64,000 nt of DNA from Wyeomyia smithii (lineage: Eukaryota > Arthropoda > Insecta > Diptera > Culicidae): contig NC_073696.1 in the NCBI RefSeq assembly GCF_029784165.1, positions 5,828,001-5,892,000 of the forward strand. The letters are read 5' to 3'. Below, one piece after another: positions 1 to 12,560 of the stretch. The notes beneath the pieces were generated by a model. That model saw only the letters and a list, made by a program, of their open reading frames with translations, made no database searches and was not told where the DNA came from. The position numbers and the translations under genes are program-made. Position 1 is the first letter of the stretch; every line of letters begins with the position of its first letter.

Positions 1-335
1 AAATTAAAATTGGGGCAGAATGCACTACGGAGAGCTTGCAGGAGATTGCTTGACAACTTAGAGCATGTTCCATTATTTTTTATTTTACCTTCGAGACTTT
101 AAGCGCTTCTCACTTTGCTTGCTTATTTCTGCTAGTGGCATATTAGCCTACTGCTTTGGAGCATACTGACCTTTGTTGTGGTGCGTTTCGGTCACGGGCT
201 TTTTTGGCGGCAATGATAATTTTTACCAAAAAAGACATTGAAATCGAGTAATTTATAATAAACTTGGTCATAAACATACAATAAATCCTACAATCTTCCT
301 ACACGTTCAATGTCGCTTTGAAATGATTTGAAGCG
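1..335. other. AT-rich flank, nothing recognised
   Basis: No coding potential, repeat boundary or RNA structure was recognised. It lies immediately before the copia remnant and could be further decayed element sequence. Confidence 0.4.
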
Positions 336-535
336 CTGTAAATCGCGCAAATGCTTAACTGGTGCATTTTGTACAATCCTCCCCTATATTGATATCAAAC
401 CCGATTTTGTTCGCAACCATATCACATACGAGTGGAACCTATTCAAACAAGCAGTTGGCGGACATTTTCACGAAGGCACTGGACGTTGGATGATTCGAAA
501 ATCTACAACGAACAGTTGGACTCCATAATTGAAAG
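336..535 (+). pseudogene. Ty1/copia pol C-terminus remnant (RNase H end)
   Basis: Two adjacent reading frames together spell the end of a Ty1/copia polyprotein. One frame reads IDIKPDFVRNHI (about 388-423), like the conserved 'K-H-I-D-I-K-x-H-F-V-R-x-H' stretch near the RNase H. After a shift the next frame reads KQLADIFTKALDVG and, past an in-frame TGA, FENLQRTVGLHN before a stop near 529. 'QLADIFTKAL' is a hallmark of the copia pol C-terminus. At least one frameshift and one nonsense codon make it inactive. I could not find LTRs, integrase or reverse transcriptase nearby, so only this 3' scrap is called. Confidence 0.7.
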
Positions 536-963
536 GAGATGGCGAAGTAGGCACTGCCAAGCTGGCCTTAAGAAGTGCATGGAGAAGATTTTCAGTCATT
601 CACAATCAACATTTGCAATCATTAGGATCGTTCTAAACAAACTGTTTCTAATTCGTTATCGTTTGCCTGAGTTCGTATTTGTCCATCGAAGTTCAAGTTC
701 GATGTTATGCTGCGATTTTTTATTTACTGAATTATTTTGAAAAATAGCAGTTTAAAAAATTATTTAGTTTCTTCATTTGATTTTGACGTAGGACTACGTC
801 TTACCGCACTATATCGAGATACATTCTGCGGAAACTAAAACCAAGGTGTAACGTCGGAATGAAAGATTTCAAACGGCTATATTTATGTAACCACATGATG
901 GATCACAATAATCAATATGTCGTTGGATAGATAAAACTATGGACAATTTTTTGATTCTTCATT
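536..963. other. Flank after copia remnant, no gene
   Basis: AT-rich DNA with no supported gene. It may include decayed 3' LTR sequence of the copia element, but no LTR partner was seen to prove it. Confidence 0.35.
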
Positions 964-2714
964 TAGGGTGTTGTATCATAATCGGACCAGTCAGAAAATG
1001 TACCATGATCGGACCATTTTTTATACACGAATTTTCTCAACTATTGAATAAAACACTGTATCAAATATGTACCCGTATCATCAAAAAACTTCTTTTGATG
1101 ATGCTCAGAAGGTTTCATTTAGATTACTTAAGTATTACTATCATTAAAAAAGTTTAAAAAAATGGTCTATTCGAGCACAATTTGCCTTTACAATTGTTAC
1201 CAAATCTTGTTTTCAAGCAGTGATTTTAGAATCGAATATTCAAAGATTGCAGTATATTTTCCAGAAATATGCGTCTGTAACATTTGAATTTAATGTAGGA
1301 ACACTTTTTATATGAAACATCCGCTTCAAAGTTTGAGTTATTGGTGAAACGCGAAAGCCTGTTTTGTATCATGATCGGACCAGCTTTGAACCATGATCGG
1401 ACCAGCCTACTTCTGAGACATCACCGTTTTACTTTGCTTATGCTCGATATACCCAATGAAGGATTTCACGTTTATTTCATTGGAACATAATATAAATGAC
1501 GAAGCTTATTTTTTATAGAATAAAACCTCTCTAAAACGACGTAAGGTTCGCAAACTAAAGCAAAACCATTTAAAACTTCAAATAGGGAAAATATAACTCA
1601 ATGTCATCCTTATTTAGGAAGCACTTTTTCCCTCGAATTTTCGAACAGTTTACGAGAGAGGGATAAATTAAAATATATGAAAATTTATATGTGACGTTTT
1701 GCGTGGATTTTTTCCACGATTATTTTGAACGGTAAAATGATTTCACGAAGGTGAGAAAGGTTTAAAAATTGATTGATTTGTGATCTAATGATAATATGTA
1801 TATCAAAGTTATTTTTCAGTAACAAGACTCTCCTTGAGACTAACTACTTTTTGAGCTGCGGCAAAGGAAACGTAAGGCAAAAAACTTATCTTTGAATTTC
1901 GTTTAGCGATAAGGCTTAAAACGTCTCTCCGAAAAATGTCCTCATACAAAATTTCAACTCAATAGAACTTAAGGAAGCAGTGTCTCAAATTGACCGCTTT
2001 AACCTCACTTTTTCGACTGGTGACTAAAGGCACAGTTCATGCAATTGTCGATATGAAAATTTTTTATGATACCAAATGTCAAAATACTTGAATAAAACGC
2101 CGAGATCTGGTGTTTTCTCGAGAAAAAAAAATTATTGGAAAAACTCGACTTTCTGGGACTTAGAAATTTGTGTGCTGGTAAACTAATTTCACTTGTCACA
2201 CTCTCATTTTCACTTCTATCAATCTCACTTCACGGAGCTAATTTTGTGACTCCACTTCGCAACGTTTCGCAATAATTTGAATAATTTTGAATAATTTCAT
2301 AACGTTTTCGCAATAATTTGAAAAATCTTTGAAAATAATTTGAGAATCACGAAAAATATTTAACTTATCAAGCTCGAGCCAAACACCGTGCATGTAAAGC
2401 CCAGCACGCGAAGCGAAAAATTGCTTGAAGTCTCAGAAGCACACTGGTCCGATTATGATACATTTTTTGGTCCGATCATGATTCACCCTGGTCCGATCAT
2501 GATACAAATTCTATGGTCAGGAAAAACGATATATTTAAATGAATTTACGTCAGATTTGCTATAAATTGTTATTTTTGTAAACTAGACAGATAGACTTTCC
2601 CGATAAATATATATAATTTATGATTACATGTTATATTAATGGTGCAAATGTGACATGAAAAGCGATGTACCTTGAAAATAGTCTAAATGGGTCGGATCAT
2701 GATACATTACCCTA
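964..2714. mobile_element. TA-flanked inverted-repeat element with iterated TGGTCCGATCATGATAC motif
   Basis: The left end reads TAGGGTGTTGTATCATAATC and the right end, reverse complemented, TAGGGTAATGTATCATGATC, giving an imperfect terminal inverted repeat with a TA at each border. A 17-base motif close to TGGTCCGATCATGATAC, with a palindromic core, recurs near 975, 1000, 1367, 1388, 2445, 2470, 2490 and 2692, in one orientation on the left and the other on the right. No transposase was recognised, so it is probably a non-autonomous element. Its interior near 2060-2165 shares a core ('GAGATCTGGTGT') with the foldback at 44903-46371. Confidence 0.65.
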
Positions 2715-2749
2715 TTATTGTCACGTTATTGTTACACAGTGAAAATTGA

Positions 2750-3045
2750 ATAGAAGTTTCTAGGTCGAATTTTCATGACCAATGTACAAATCACATGCGA
2801 GCACGCCTGGCTCAGACTTCATGAGTAGACACCAACTGCCTGCTGTGATATCCTGTATAGCAGTGGCAAAAAAAATTTGACAGAATCTCCCCGTCCCAAT
2901 AGGTCAACCAATGATTGCTTCCATGAGCCTAGACTATTTTGATGTCTTGAAGGTAAAGCTTTTTCGGAAAGTTTGTAACCACCTCCACTATCAGACGTTT
3001 GTACGTTCTGCTGTTAGAATGTCATTAAAACTGATGTCTTGAAGG
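2750..3045 (-). repeat. Dispersed repeat, partner at 54470-54740
   Basis: This segment reads in reverse complement as a diverged copy of 54470-54740. Shared landmarks are the 'gacctattgggacggg' stretch, 'ttcaagacatca' and 'gctcgcatgt'. No open reading frame or terminal repeat was recognised, so the family is unclassified. Confidence 0.6.
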
Positions 3046-6000
3046 AAAACGTGCTGGCACAGCCAACAGTACTGCACCGAGCAATGTATGAATAGAGCGC
3101 TGGTCACTCGTCGTCTATCAGTGCAGAAAAACTCGATAATTATTGTCTGTGTGCAACGAAGCCAAGTGAAGACTACATTGCCGCTGTCGACGCACAGTAA
3201 GGCGTGTTGGGTTAATGCGTAGGTATCGCTCTGCGATCTAGAACACAATCGAATTGCCGTTTGAATTGTCATCTCCTTCTTCTTCTTTCGTATAGTAGCA
3301 ATAATATCAGAATTCAATATGATTATTCGGGTGTTATAAAATACGCTGCGCCGCCGGGGACAACAAAATTCTGTACGTGTCGGTAGAAGCAGCTAGCAGG
3401 GTATATACATTTGGTACATTGCACAGATAAAATGCGTTGTTTATTTTTCAACTTTACACTCTGTTTTTCTCAGATTTCTTTAAATAAATGAACATAGAGT
3501 ATTTAAAACACAATAGAAAACCAAAACGCTCCGTACAGATCTTTGAATAGGCGGTTAAACGAGCTGTACTGATGATTATATTTTGTTAGCTAAATGAATT
3601 TAGTTCAATATTACAATACTAGTTGACTCCCGCGGTGGCGGTATACAGGAAAACCAAATTCATTTCATCTTGATATTACAGTTCCCACATTTTATGATTT
3701 GTATTTTTCAATTAGAATTTTTTAACATAAGCAGCTTCAAAACAATACCTTACTTGCAATTAAACAACACTATGCAAACATTAATTGCTGAGGCTAATGT
3801 TATTTATCATTTTAGCCCCGTTTGACTTTTGAAGATAACAGATATATGACTTTCAAATACGACATTTTTGTTGTTTTTTGGTATCTTGAAACTGATTAAA
3901 TTTTTCAACATGTTCATAAAATTCTATGTCAATTTAAAATTTTCTGTGAATTTACATTTTCGACTGAAAACTGTAATTCTTTATCGTTATTTTTTTCACG
4001 AACTTGTAAGTGCAAGAAAAAAAAAATTATGTGACATGTGAGTGAGCTATCTTTCACAAGACAAATAAATATATCGAAAAAGTTTAATTCCTACTCAATC
4101 GTACTCAATTTAGATATGTATAGAAGGAAGCCTTTTCGCGTATTGAAGAAAATTGTCGGTATCAGAATGAAAAAGTGCTGCAAATAAATAATCAAAATGC
4201 AGACCCGGTTCGATTTTGGAAACACGCCAGAATTTTTTTTATAGCCAAAATCGAACCATGCCAAAAATCAACGGTTCTCTTTTCATGACTTTTTTACTTT
4301 TTTATGCCAAAGACGACCTTAACAATTGATATATCAATGAACTAGTTTTAGGTCTAAGTCGTTTGAGATATCGCTTGATGAATTTAGGCTGACGACCTAG
4401 ATACTTGATATTACCACCCAAGTAATTAGAGGCATAGTACAATACCGGAACATGTTCCGGTCATATCTCAGGAATCGTTTTACCGATTCCGGTCATCCGC
4501 TTCGGCAACATAAAGAACCAAAATACCTTTCTTTTAGAAAATGTTAAGCTTAAATTGGTTAAAAAAATCAAGAAACGTGTGCCAAAATCGCACCGTGCCA
4601 GAAGTGAAACGAGTTTTTAATCTAACAGAACCTCAAAAGGAAATATATATAAACTATTGCAGTCCTACGTCAACTATGCGGTCGTGTCTTGGTTACCACC
4701 CTCCTACTTTTTTGACTGAAGTTTAAGTTGAGATAATTATTTCTTTAGGATGAGATGCATTGATTTACTTGCTGTCGAGTTCAATGACATTTTCTAGTGT
4801 AAACATTAGAAAATATATCATTTCGATCGGAGAAACGTTTATACGGATTTTATAAAACTAAACATAGTACCATTTCTGTTCTATCGGATTTCAATGCCTC
4901 GATAGTAATCAAGGCTTGGAACCCAAAACTTATCTTTAATTGATCAGAATTATAACCACAAATCTCTGGCGTTATAGTTACTTTTTTCCTTGTCAAGGAC
5001 AAAACGTGTACCCGGTCCATGATAAATGATCTCCATAAACGTGTCCGGCAAATTTAGTGTAGGTTTATTATACGCGGCAGCAAATGTCGTTCATGTCAGC
5101 AAACTACGAAACTTTCGCTAGCCAAGCTGTCGGTAGACAGTGCTGTAAATTGAATTTGATGTGACTTTGAAAAGTTTGTTGCTGGGGTTTGATGCGAGAC
5201 TTTATGATTTATTAAAAAAAAGAAGACGTGAAAGTGAGAATTAATTTCCCAGACCAAGGTGGGAGAGAGTATCAGTATAGGTTATATATGTCTACTAAAA
5301 AGCTTAAGTTGAGTCATTTTTCTGTGTACGAGTTTTCATAGGTTTTTCTTTGTATAAAAAGTTGTCTGTTCCTCGTGGCTGACAATCTACTGTTTAATGT
5401 GATATCATCATTTTATATCTGTCACTTGCTGGGAGGTTGTGCGAGAGTGATTTTCAAGGCTCCTGAAGGTCACACCGCTTATGTGATGTCAAATTGTTGC
5501 CGGTTATTTTTGCCATCCGGACACTTTTTCATCGTTAGTCGTATTTATGTTGCCCTCCCCAGGATATCTGCTTTTTTGGTTGATTTTCGCTGCGTCAACC
5601 GGAAGAATGGCGATCGTTACCCCCCCGAGAATATGCTGTAATGTGTAATAGTTCAAAAATGAGTGATAATTTACTGTAAAATAATGAACAGATGCCGAGC
5701 ACAAATGTTTAAGCAGAAAATCGACACATCGACAATCACCCACTGTGGGGGGTGGGGCGGCGTTCACATCCCGCAAACGGTTTGCCTTATCGCGTACCAT
5801 CACAGTTCGATTGTCATTTTTACTCAACCACCGTGACAAGCTTTTTGTTTCCCACGATCTTTTCGGCACGGGTCCTTTTTCACTACGACCTTCCCCGTTC
5901 TTCATTGCCACGGTATACCATCCGACATCTTCGCAATCACAATCATCATCATCATCATCATCATTAGTTTCATCGACACCATAAATAACTGTGGACAATT

Positions 6001-6253
6001 GTATATATTTTTAGAGCATTGCAGAAGCAACGGAACGACGAACAGAAATGTTAACGCTAATGGAAGATTGGTGGTCGCTTTTTTTTATTCGATTCTATTT
6101 TTTGGGGGCAAGCCAAAATTGGCACTGAATCAAAATGGCCAGACTTGGTTGGGTGCAATAATGTCAATTAGCTGCTGTTTCCTTCCAGAACATCTGCGGC
6201 AACATTTTCATCGGAAGTGTAATTTTGATTTTTTTTCTGCCTCTTTTTCGCAG
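3046..6253. other. Long noncoding stretch before the acyl-CoA synthetase exons
   Basis: No exon with synthetase-like sequence was found here. The simplest reading is that this is part of a long intron of the gene that starts before the window, ending at the CAG acceptor at 6251-6253. A short TCA repeat lies at 5937-5966, and open frames near 5500-6000 on both strands show no family signature. Confidence 0.45.
5937..5966. repeat. TCA trinucleotide repeat
   Basis: About eight slightly interrupted TCA units. On the minus strand they encode the Asp run of a spurious 164-aa open frame. Confidence 0.8.
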
Positions 6254-8114
6254 TGGTCCGAGGTGGAAGAAATGAACACTGACGATGTGGAAGAAGAGTT
6301 CCGAAATCGTCTAGCCGATATTGGCATCAACCGGTGCTGCTGCCTGGTTTATACTGTAAGTATAAAAGTTGTATTACAGATGAAATGTCACTAACAAGTT
6401 TGCCACACAGTCCGGAACGGTGGGACATCCCAAGGGTGTGATGCTGTCCCACGACAACTTGACGTGGGATTCGTACACAATTGGCAAACGTCTGGATCAG
6501 ATCCAGTCGGGACAAGAGGTGCTGGTGTCCTTTCTTCCGCTTAGTCACGTCGCAGCCCAGATTGTGGACATTTTCCTGGCGTTACAGTTTGCGGTGACGG
6601 TGTACTTTGCCGACCGAGATGCGCTGAAGGGATCACTGATCACGACACTGCAGGAAGTTAAACCCACGCGAATGCTAGCGGTGCCACGTGTTTACGAGAA
6701 GATCTACGAGAAAATGCTTGCCGTCGGGGCGCAGAGTGGTTCTGTGAAAAAGATGATTTCCACTTGGGCTAAAAGTGTAACACTGCAACACTATTTAAAT
6801 ATGATTGAGGGGTTAGTTGTGGATTATTTTATTAGTAGCATCCTTAACTAAATTGTTTTTATATTTTTCAGAAAACCGACAAATTCGTGGCAATATCGCT
6901 TCGTGCGTAACTTTCTGCTGTCGAAGGTGAAAGACGCGCTCGGTTTCGGCAGGATCATCACCCTCGCGACCGGTGCTGCTCCGATGGATCCCGAAACGAA
7001 GAAATACTTTATGAGTCTGGATTTGCCGATCATGGACGCGTTCGGCATGTCCGAAACATCTGGCGGTCACACAGTGACCGCCCCGGACAGTTACAATTTC
7101 TCCACGGTTGGAAAAGCGCTCGGTGGCTGTGAGGCACGCGTCGATAATCCGGATCAGAATGGACACGGGGAGTTGTGCTTCCGGGGACGAAACATTATGA
7201 TGGGTTATATTGGCGAGGCGGATAAGACCAAGGAAGCTCTCGATGAGGATGGATGGCTACATTCGGGTGACATCGGGTATACTGACGAACATGGATATGT
7301 GTACATCACTGGAAGACTGAAGGTATTGAATATTGGCATGGAATTAAACAGGAAATTACTTTTAAATAATTTCAGGAATTAATTATCACCGCCGGCGGTG
7401 AAAATATTCCCCCGGTACACGTGGAGAACCTTGTGAAAAATGAACTGCTGCAGGTGAGCAACGCACTCCTGATCGGTGACAAGCGTAAGTTCCTGACGAT
7501 GCTGATCACGCTCAAAACGAACATCAATGTGGACTCAGGGGAGCCGAAAGATGATTTGACGCCAGAAACGATTGCATGGTGTAAAGAACTTGGCGTGGAG
7601 TACACTAAGTTGAGTCAAATCATTGCCGCCGGGCCGTGTCCAAAGGTGAGAGACAGGTTTCTTGCTTATAGTCAGGTTTGGAGATTGAAAAAGCATGTTT
7701 TTTACTGCAGGTTCTTCAAGCTATTCAGGAAGGTATCGATCGAGCGAATAAGAAAGCCATTTCCAATGCTCAGAAAATCCAAAAGTTTGCTCTTCTCTCG
7801 AAGGACTTTTCTGTACCTGGAGGGGAACTCGGTAAGTAAAATTTTTTAAATTGGAATAACATAACATTTTAAAACTATGATTTCATATTTGCAATCAGAG
7901 AAATTTTTATGTTGAAAAGTTTAACCTCTAAAATCAGTATCAATCATTAAATCTAAACTGTTGATGCCATACAGTGTTGATGTGCAATCCGATTCGATAC
8001 TCACTCAAAATAATTTTTCGTCATCGCCTTTTCATTGCAGGACCCACCCTAAAGGTGAAGCGTAACATCGTAATGGATAAGTACAAGGACGTCATCGAAA
8101 AATTCTACGTCTGA
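6254..8114 (+). CDS. Long-chain acyl-CoA synthetase, bubblegum (ACSBG) type, 3' six exons (partial gene)
   Basis: Exons 6254-6355, 6411-6811, 6872-7322, 7376-7645, 7711-7831 and 8041-8114 join in phase with GT-AG borders to give 472 aa ending at TGA 8112-8114. The enzyme should activate long or very-long-chain fatty acids to acyl-CoA via an acyl-AMP intermediate, at ER or peroxisomal membranes (family knowledge). The AMP-binding motif spans the first intron (LVYT / SGTVGHPKG). Then come FLPLSHVAAQ, a TGAAPMD segment, FGMSETSGGH, the DGWLHSGDIGY motif with the adenylate-binding Asp, GRLK-ELIITAGGENIPP leading into the C-terminal lid, and a terminal KxxVMDKYKDVIEKFYV. This order matches ACSBG proteins. 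Family members are about 640-700 aa, so roughly 200 N-terminal residues are missing; no such exon was seen in the preceding 6.2 kb. The usual TSGTTG is SGTVG here, a conservative change. No frameshift was seen, so it is probably functional. Confidence 0.92.
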
Positions 8115-8657
8115 ATGGACTGTGACATTCCAGAGCTCCTTGCCCCGGGGTTGGGTTAGTTTACCACCCAACACATTTGTTATACATGTTAGATTGTTTT
8201 TTTTTTTTTTTTTTTCTATTGACAAGTAATCTTGAATTGCTTTTTGTTTTTCGTTCTTGTTACGTTAGCTAGTTTTGCAGTAGCGTAAATTTGTATACTT
8301 GTAAGATGCTCGGAGGGATTGAAACCAGAAACACCAGTGCCGTCGACGGGCAGCAATATGGGACTTAAAGACACTATGTTTGCATATACCAAATACCTTC
8401 GGTTAGAGGATGCTCTAACTGCGTAAGGCGATATTAAATACAGACCGTACGGAACTGTCTGACTCGAGCGGACGATTGATTTGTGTATAAAAATTCTAGT
8501 TTAGTTTGTAATGATTACCTCATTAGAGTCGTTAAATGATAACATCGGCAGTGAATCGCAGGTGATAGAGAAACAGACCATATCACACCGTGGATAGGAC
8601 GGGAGAGAGAGAGAGAGAGAGTAAGCGTGAAAGGAAAGTAGCTGCTAATTGAATAAA
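8115..8657 (+). other. Probable 3' UTR of the acyl-CoA synthetase gene
   Basis: The stretch follows the stop codon directly. It has a poly-T run at 8197-8217, a GA microsatellite at about 8603-8621, and an AATAAA signal at 8652-8657. The real cleavage site cannot be read from sequence. Confidence 0.4.
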
Positions 8658-11194
8658 ATCAATTTTCTAAGAAGCCGATCAAGCTTTGTGGGGGGGGGGG
8701 GAATAATGAGAACGACCTAAATGCCTGCGGGCGGAAGTGATACAATACTTCTTAGGTTAGGTTTCCGTACTTCGCTTCGCAGGCCTTGGACTGAAGTGAA
8801 TCAGCAAGAACAACTTTAGCCGTTCTTCATGGGCAATTTCCTGCTGGAGGCCTGGTACCGCGCAGAGATTGGTGCATTTAAAATTCATCACGTCAGTAGG
8901 TCCTTCTTCCGATAAGTGACTGCTCTGGTGGTGGTCTGAGCTCTGGTTGCTCGGTGTGTGGTGAAAGCCTGGATAGAATAAATTATTATAATGAATTCTG
9001 ACGATGACAGAAACGTAGTAAGACATTCGGTGATTAGTTAAACTTATTAAGAAGAAGGACCTGGCAAGTGGTGCTTGATGTGTGAGCAATATCGATTAAC
9101 TTTTCAACTCTGCAGGCTATTCGAGTGGCGTGTATATACGTATTGAACTTTGCAGCTGTGAAAATTTCGCAACAGCCGGGACTGCTGGACTGGAAAGTAA
9201 GAAAGTTCGACAGCTTGTTAGGCATGGGCTTAGATGCTGTGCATGCAGTTGGTAAACATCAGTTCCCAATATCGGCAGTGTAACTTGTATTAGCCAAGAC
9301 CTATCGGCTCTGTGCGGACCTAAAAAGAAATTATAACTTTACTGCTAGGGAATACTTTCCGGTTTGAAGACAAATTTTGTGGTGAACTTTGACTGTTAGT
9401 TTACTCATGCAACTTTGTGCGAAGTTGAGCGCCTCGATGGTACGAAGTCGGGCTAGGTATTGTTCGGCAGGAAAATTTATTTCTTGTAAGTTTGGTAGTG
9501 CATAGATGTGCGCAGCATTTTCGCTCGGGGAGGGGTTACCTAAATGAATTTTAGGATCTTCAGAGTAAAATGGCTTAATTATGGTAGTCTTCTAATTTCA
9601 CATTCAAACTGCTAGAGAGAATGCAAAACATTTTTATAACTGATCAAAAATAACATTCTAAAGAATGTTCTCAGCTTTGAATACTTTTAGATCAATATGT
9701 TTTAATTCAGCAACGCATCACGCCTGTCATATTGACCAGCTGCCCTACCTTTTATTATTGGAATCCAAATGGGATAAAAACGATGATATACCAATAAAAC
9801 CGAAAATAAAAATCCAAATAAACAGCGGATCATGCCGATTTCATTTATTTTCATGCTTTGAATAAAACAAATTTATGAAGATATGCTCTCGATATTGTCG
9901 AGTGTATGAGGAGCGGGAAAACCCTGCGAAATACGCAACATCGCGCTTCAAGTTAATTGAACAAAACTGTACGATACTCCAACTATGTGTGAATGAGCGA
10001 AATAAAAAAGCAGCTACCCTCGACGGTTGGCTGTGCAATCCGGTATCTCTTTACCGACACCAGCTCCCAAAGCGTCGACATCGAGCCCGTCGAAACCGTG
10101 ACACTCCAACTGGTGACCGGTTGCAGTTTTCCCAGCGCGGCGTAGGTTCGAATGCGCGAATTGCGTACCACATTTTCAGCACCGGTAGGCACCCGCAAGT
10201 GATTGTTGGATTTGTTGACATTGCGGCAACGACGAAAAAAAAAAAAACGGTTGAAGCTCGTCACCGAGCAGTTCGATGATCAGCGAAACGGCGTCGTCGT
10301 TGTCGTTGTTGGCGTCGGTCCAATGTTTGGACAGGCAGCGAATTGTGCACGGAAACGGTTGTTGACATCGTGTAGGTAGCGAGAGCAGCCCGGGGATGAT
10401 GAGAAGCGCACCGAAGTTGATGTGTTCCGTAGTTTGGTAGGTGAAATTGTTTGGACGATGATCCGGTGAAAATAAGAACAAAAGAAGAGCAATTTTAGTG
10501 GATCCATTGTTTTTTTTTTTGCGAGCACTAAATTTGTGTGTGTGCGCACTGGTTGTGAAAATTGCAACACACAAGAGACTATCTACGTCGCCCTGTTGGG
10601 AGGGGATTTTATAAAACAGTGTTTTCATGTGTAAGCATGGAGGAAGTGGGCTAATGGGAAATAGTTTCAGCTTCTGTTGACTGTTGAACAGGGGGTAGCA
10701 CAAAGTGGCTCATTGGATATCCTTTTTTCTAGTAACACTGTTGGGATGCTTTCAAATTAGTATAATTGTTTTTTCCTCTATGGAAAGCTATGAATATTTG
10801 AAATGTTTTGCTTTGCCACCTTTTCAGCTTTTAGGTTTGAAGGTGCTCTCTGGATATTCACATAGGTACATATTTTTCTGGTTGTTATGGTAAATGAATA
10901 GTTCATAGCCTGTTTTTTGTATTTATTTGAAAGTTTAATGATACAAATGTTAAGAAAAATAACCATGCATTCCCTTTTTACGAATGTTAGTGGGGTGGAA
11001 GACACGCAAATTATCTCAGCGATGAAGGTGAGACGGCAGGAATGGAAACAAGATGGATTGACAAACCGGAGCAACAGTTAGCTGTAGCGATGAGTTTTCC
11101 TGTTTCAAAGGAGACTGGGATTAAAAGTATGAAACTTGGTTTTCTAGTGTATACCGTTGTGTGTTACATGAATCGAAAGGTCTCGATAAGGTAA
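8658..11194. other. Intergenic, no supported gene
   Basis: There is a poly-G run near 8691-8701. A patch at about 9990-10430 is GC-richer than its surroundings and open in several frames on both strands, but none shows a domain, splice pattern or family motif, so no gene is called. It could be single-copy regulatory DNA or a 5' UTR. Confidence 0.35.
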
Positions 11195-11199
11195 GTGAA

Positions 11200-11282
11200 A
11201 GTTTCTATGGGGCTGAAATAATTTGCCGGCGCGCCGGAGAAAAAATATGGATTGAATTCTAGTTCTACTAAGATTCGAGCCC
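11200..11282 (-). mobile_element. tRNA-derived SINE, body half split by nested insertion
   Basis: Reverse complemented, the segment begins with a pol III B-box-like GGTCATGGGCTCGAATCTTA and continues AGTAGAACTAG. The same SINE type is seen intact at 21945-22070. Its tRNA-like 5' half lies at 21657-21705, beyond a foldback insertion that duplicated ATGACCAT. The far boundary, near 11200, is approximate. Confidence 0.6.
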
Positions 11283-11290
11283 ATGACCAT
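11283..11290. repeat. Target duplication ATGACCAT, left copy
   Basis: It is identical to 21649-21656. The two copies bracket an element whose ends read TAGACTGGGACA on the left and, reverse complemented, TAGGGTGGGACA on the right. Eight bases fits a hAT-type insertion. Confidence 0.75.
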
Positions 11291-11334
11291 TAGACTGGGA
11301 CACGGTTATATGGGAAAAAGCGATGGTGTTATTC
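11291..11334 (+). mobile_element. Foldback hAT-like element copy 2, left end fragment
   Basis: Starts TAGACTGGGACACGGTTATA, near-identical to the left end of copy 1 at 12730. After about 44 bases the similarity stops where the P-repeat was inserted, and it resumes at about 20779. Together the two parts make one foldback element split by 9.4 kb. Confidence 0.75.
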
Positions 11335-11547
11335 TTTGAAGTGGAATACTTCTCTCAGGAAGTTCGGCTACATAGGGATGTGAAATGAAAATCTAAAACC
11401 GAAAAAAGTGAAAAATATGTCCAATTTCAAATGCTAATAAATCGGTTAGTATTCGATGGATTTCCTTCGTTCTTGCAGCAATAGATTGAAAAATCTTCTA
11501 AGATTCTTCCCAAAATAAAATAATTGTAATTTTATTATTCACACTAT
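11335..11547 (+). mobile_element. P-repeat copy 1, left segment
   Basis: Begins GAAGTGGAATACTTC and matches, in reverse complement, 63680-63880 over about 210 bp, so it is the left end of the promoter-bearing repeat called P-repeat here. It is cut at CACTAT (11542-11547) by the 4,444-bp element. The sequence resumes at 15992. Confidence 0.85.
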
Positions 11548-12379
11548 CAGGGTTGTTACAGTCGGCGCGGATTACGCGTTTTTTGCGGATTTTGCGTTTT
11601 TTGCGGATTTGGCGCGTTTTTACTACTCTATGGCGCGGATTTTGCGAAAAGCCTTGCAACCTCCAACCTAAAAATTAGGATATCGACTGCTGGGCTGGCA
11701 GCACCCTTTTAGAGTTCTATGAAATATGGTGGGTGTGTAGTAGTGTGCCAATCACTTGTATGAGAAAAAAGTAATAAAAAAATTTAGGAAAAAAAAACCC
11801 TATACAAAATGTTTACCTGCCCGAAAAACACCCTGTGCGAAATTTCAGGTCAGTTGGATTTGAAATGGGGTGGCGCAAAACGAAGTTAGACCTTGAGAAA
11901 TCCGAAAAATCATAAAAATCATGACTATTTTCAGAGAATACCAGATCTCGACGTTTCATGCATTTATAAGCTATCTGACACCAAAAAATTTTCGAAAACC
12001 GAAATTTCATGCAGCCAACCCCTCTTGGGTTCCGATTTTTCACTAGGTGTTTTTTCGGGCATGGTTTCTTAAATTTCTTCTATTTTTTAAAAATTATCTA
12101 GACTTACATTCAAAGAGGACTGAAGTTTTTTTTTGTAAATCGATATATCTGAATAATGACAAGAGAAAAAAGTCGTCAAAGAATGACTTTGAGAAAGATG
12201 TCTGAATTTCCATTTAAAAATATTGAGAAAAATAAATAACTGAGATCCTACAAAAACAAAACTTTATCGTAACCGTTATGTGCTCGACAATAAAACACCC
12301 TTACGTGCCCCCAAAATGGTCCTTCGAGAAAAGATTCTACTGGGGCTTAACTAATAACATAACTCTTTGGATGTTATGT

Positions 12380-12560
12380 GGTGGTCCTGAATAGATTCAA
12401 AACGGCAACTGTGGTCGATTCACGGCCTATGAACGTCATCCCTGCTCCGAAAATACTCATATTGGGTGGTATTTGGCCATTTTTGGCTGATTTTCATGAA
12501 CCGGAAGTTGCCACCTTGGATTTCAAAACGACGTCTAGGGTCGATTTCAGGTCATCCTGA
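12380..12560 (+). repeat. ~120-bp satellite unit(s)
   Basis: About one and a half units of the degenerate repeat with landmarks 'ccggaagttgccaccttgga', 'tttcaaaacg' and 'atattgggtggtatttggcc'. The same family occurs near 48250-48645, 49660-50095, 62120-62284 and 63882-64000. Confidence 0.7.

Noticed and set aside
5504..5998. 164-aa minus-strand open frame with an Asp run
   Set aside because: The Asp run comes from a TCA repeat, the rest shows no domain, and an overlapping plus-strand frame is just as open.
9875..10703. Overlapping open frames of 93-175 aa on both strands
   Set aside because: The patch is GC-richer, which lengthens frames by chance. No motif, splice pattern or consistent frame was seen.
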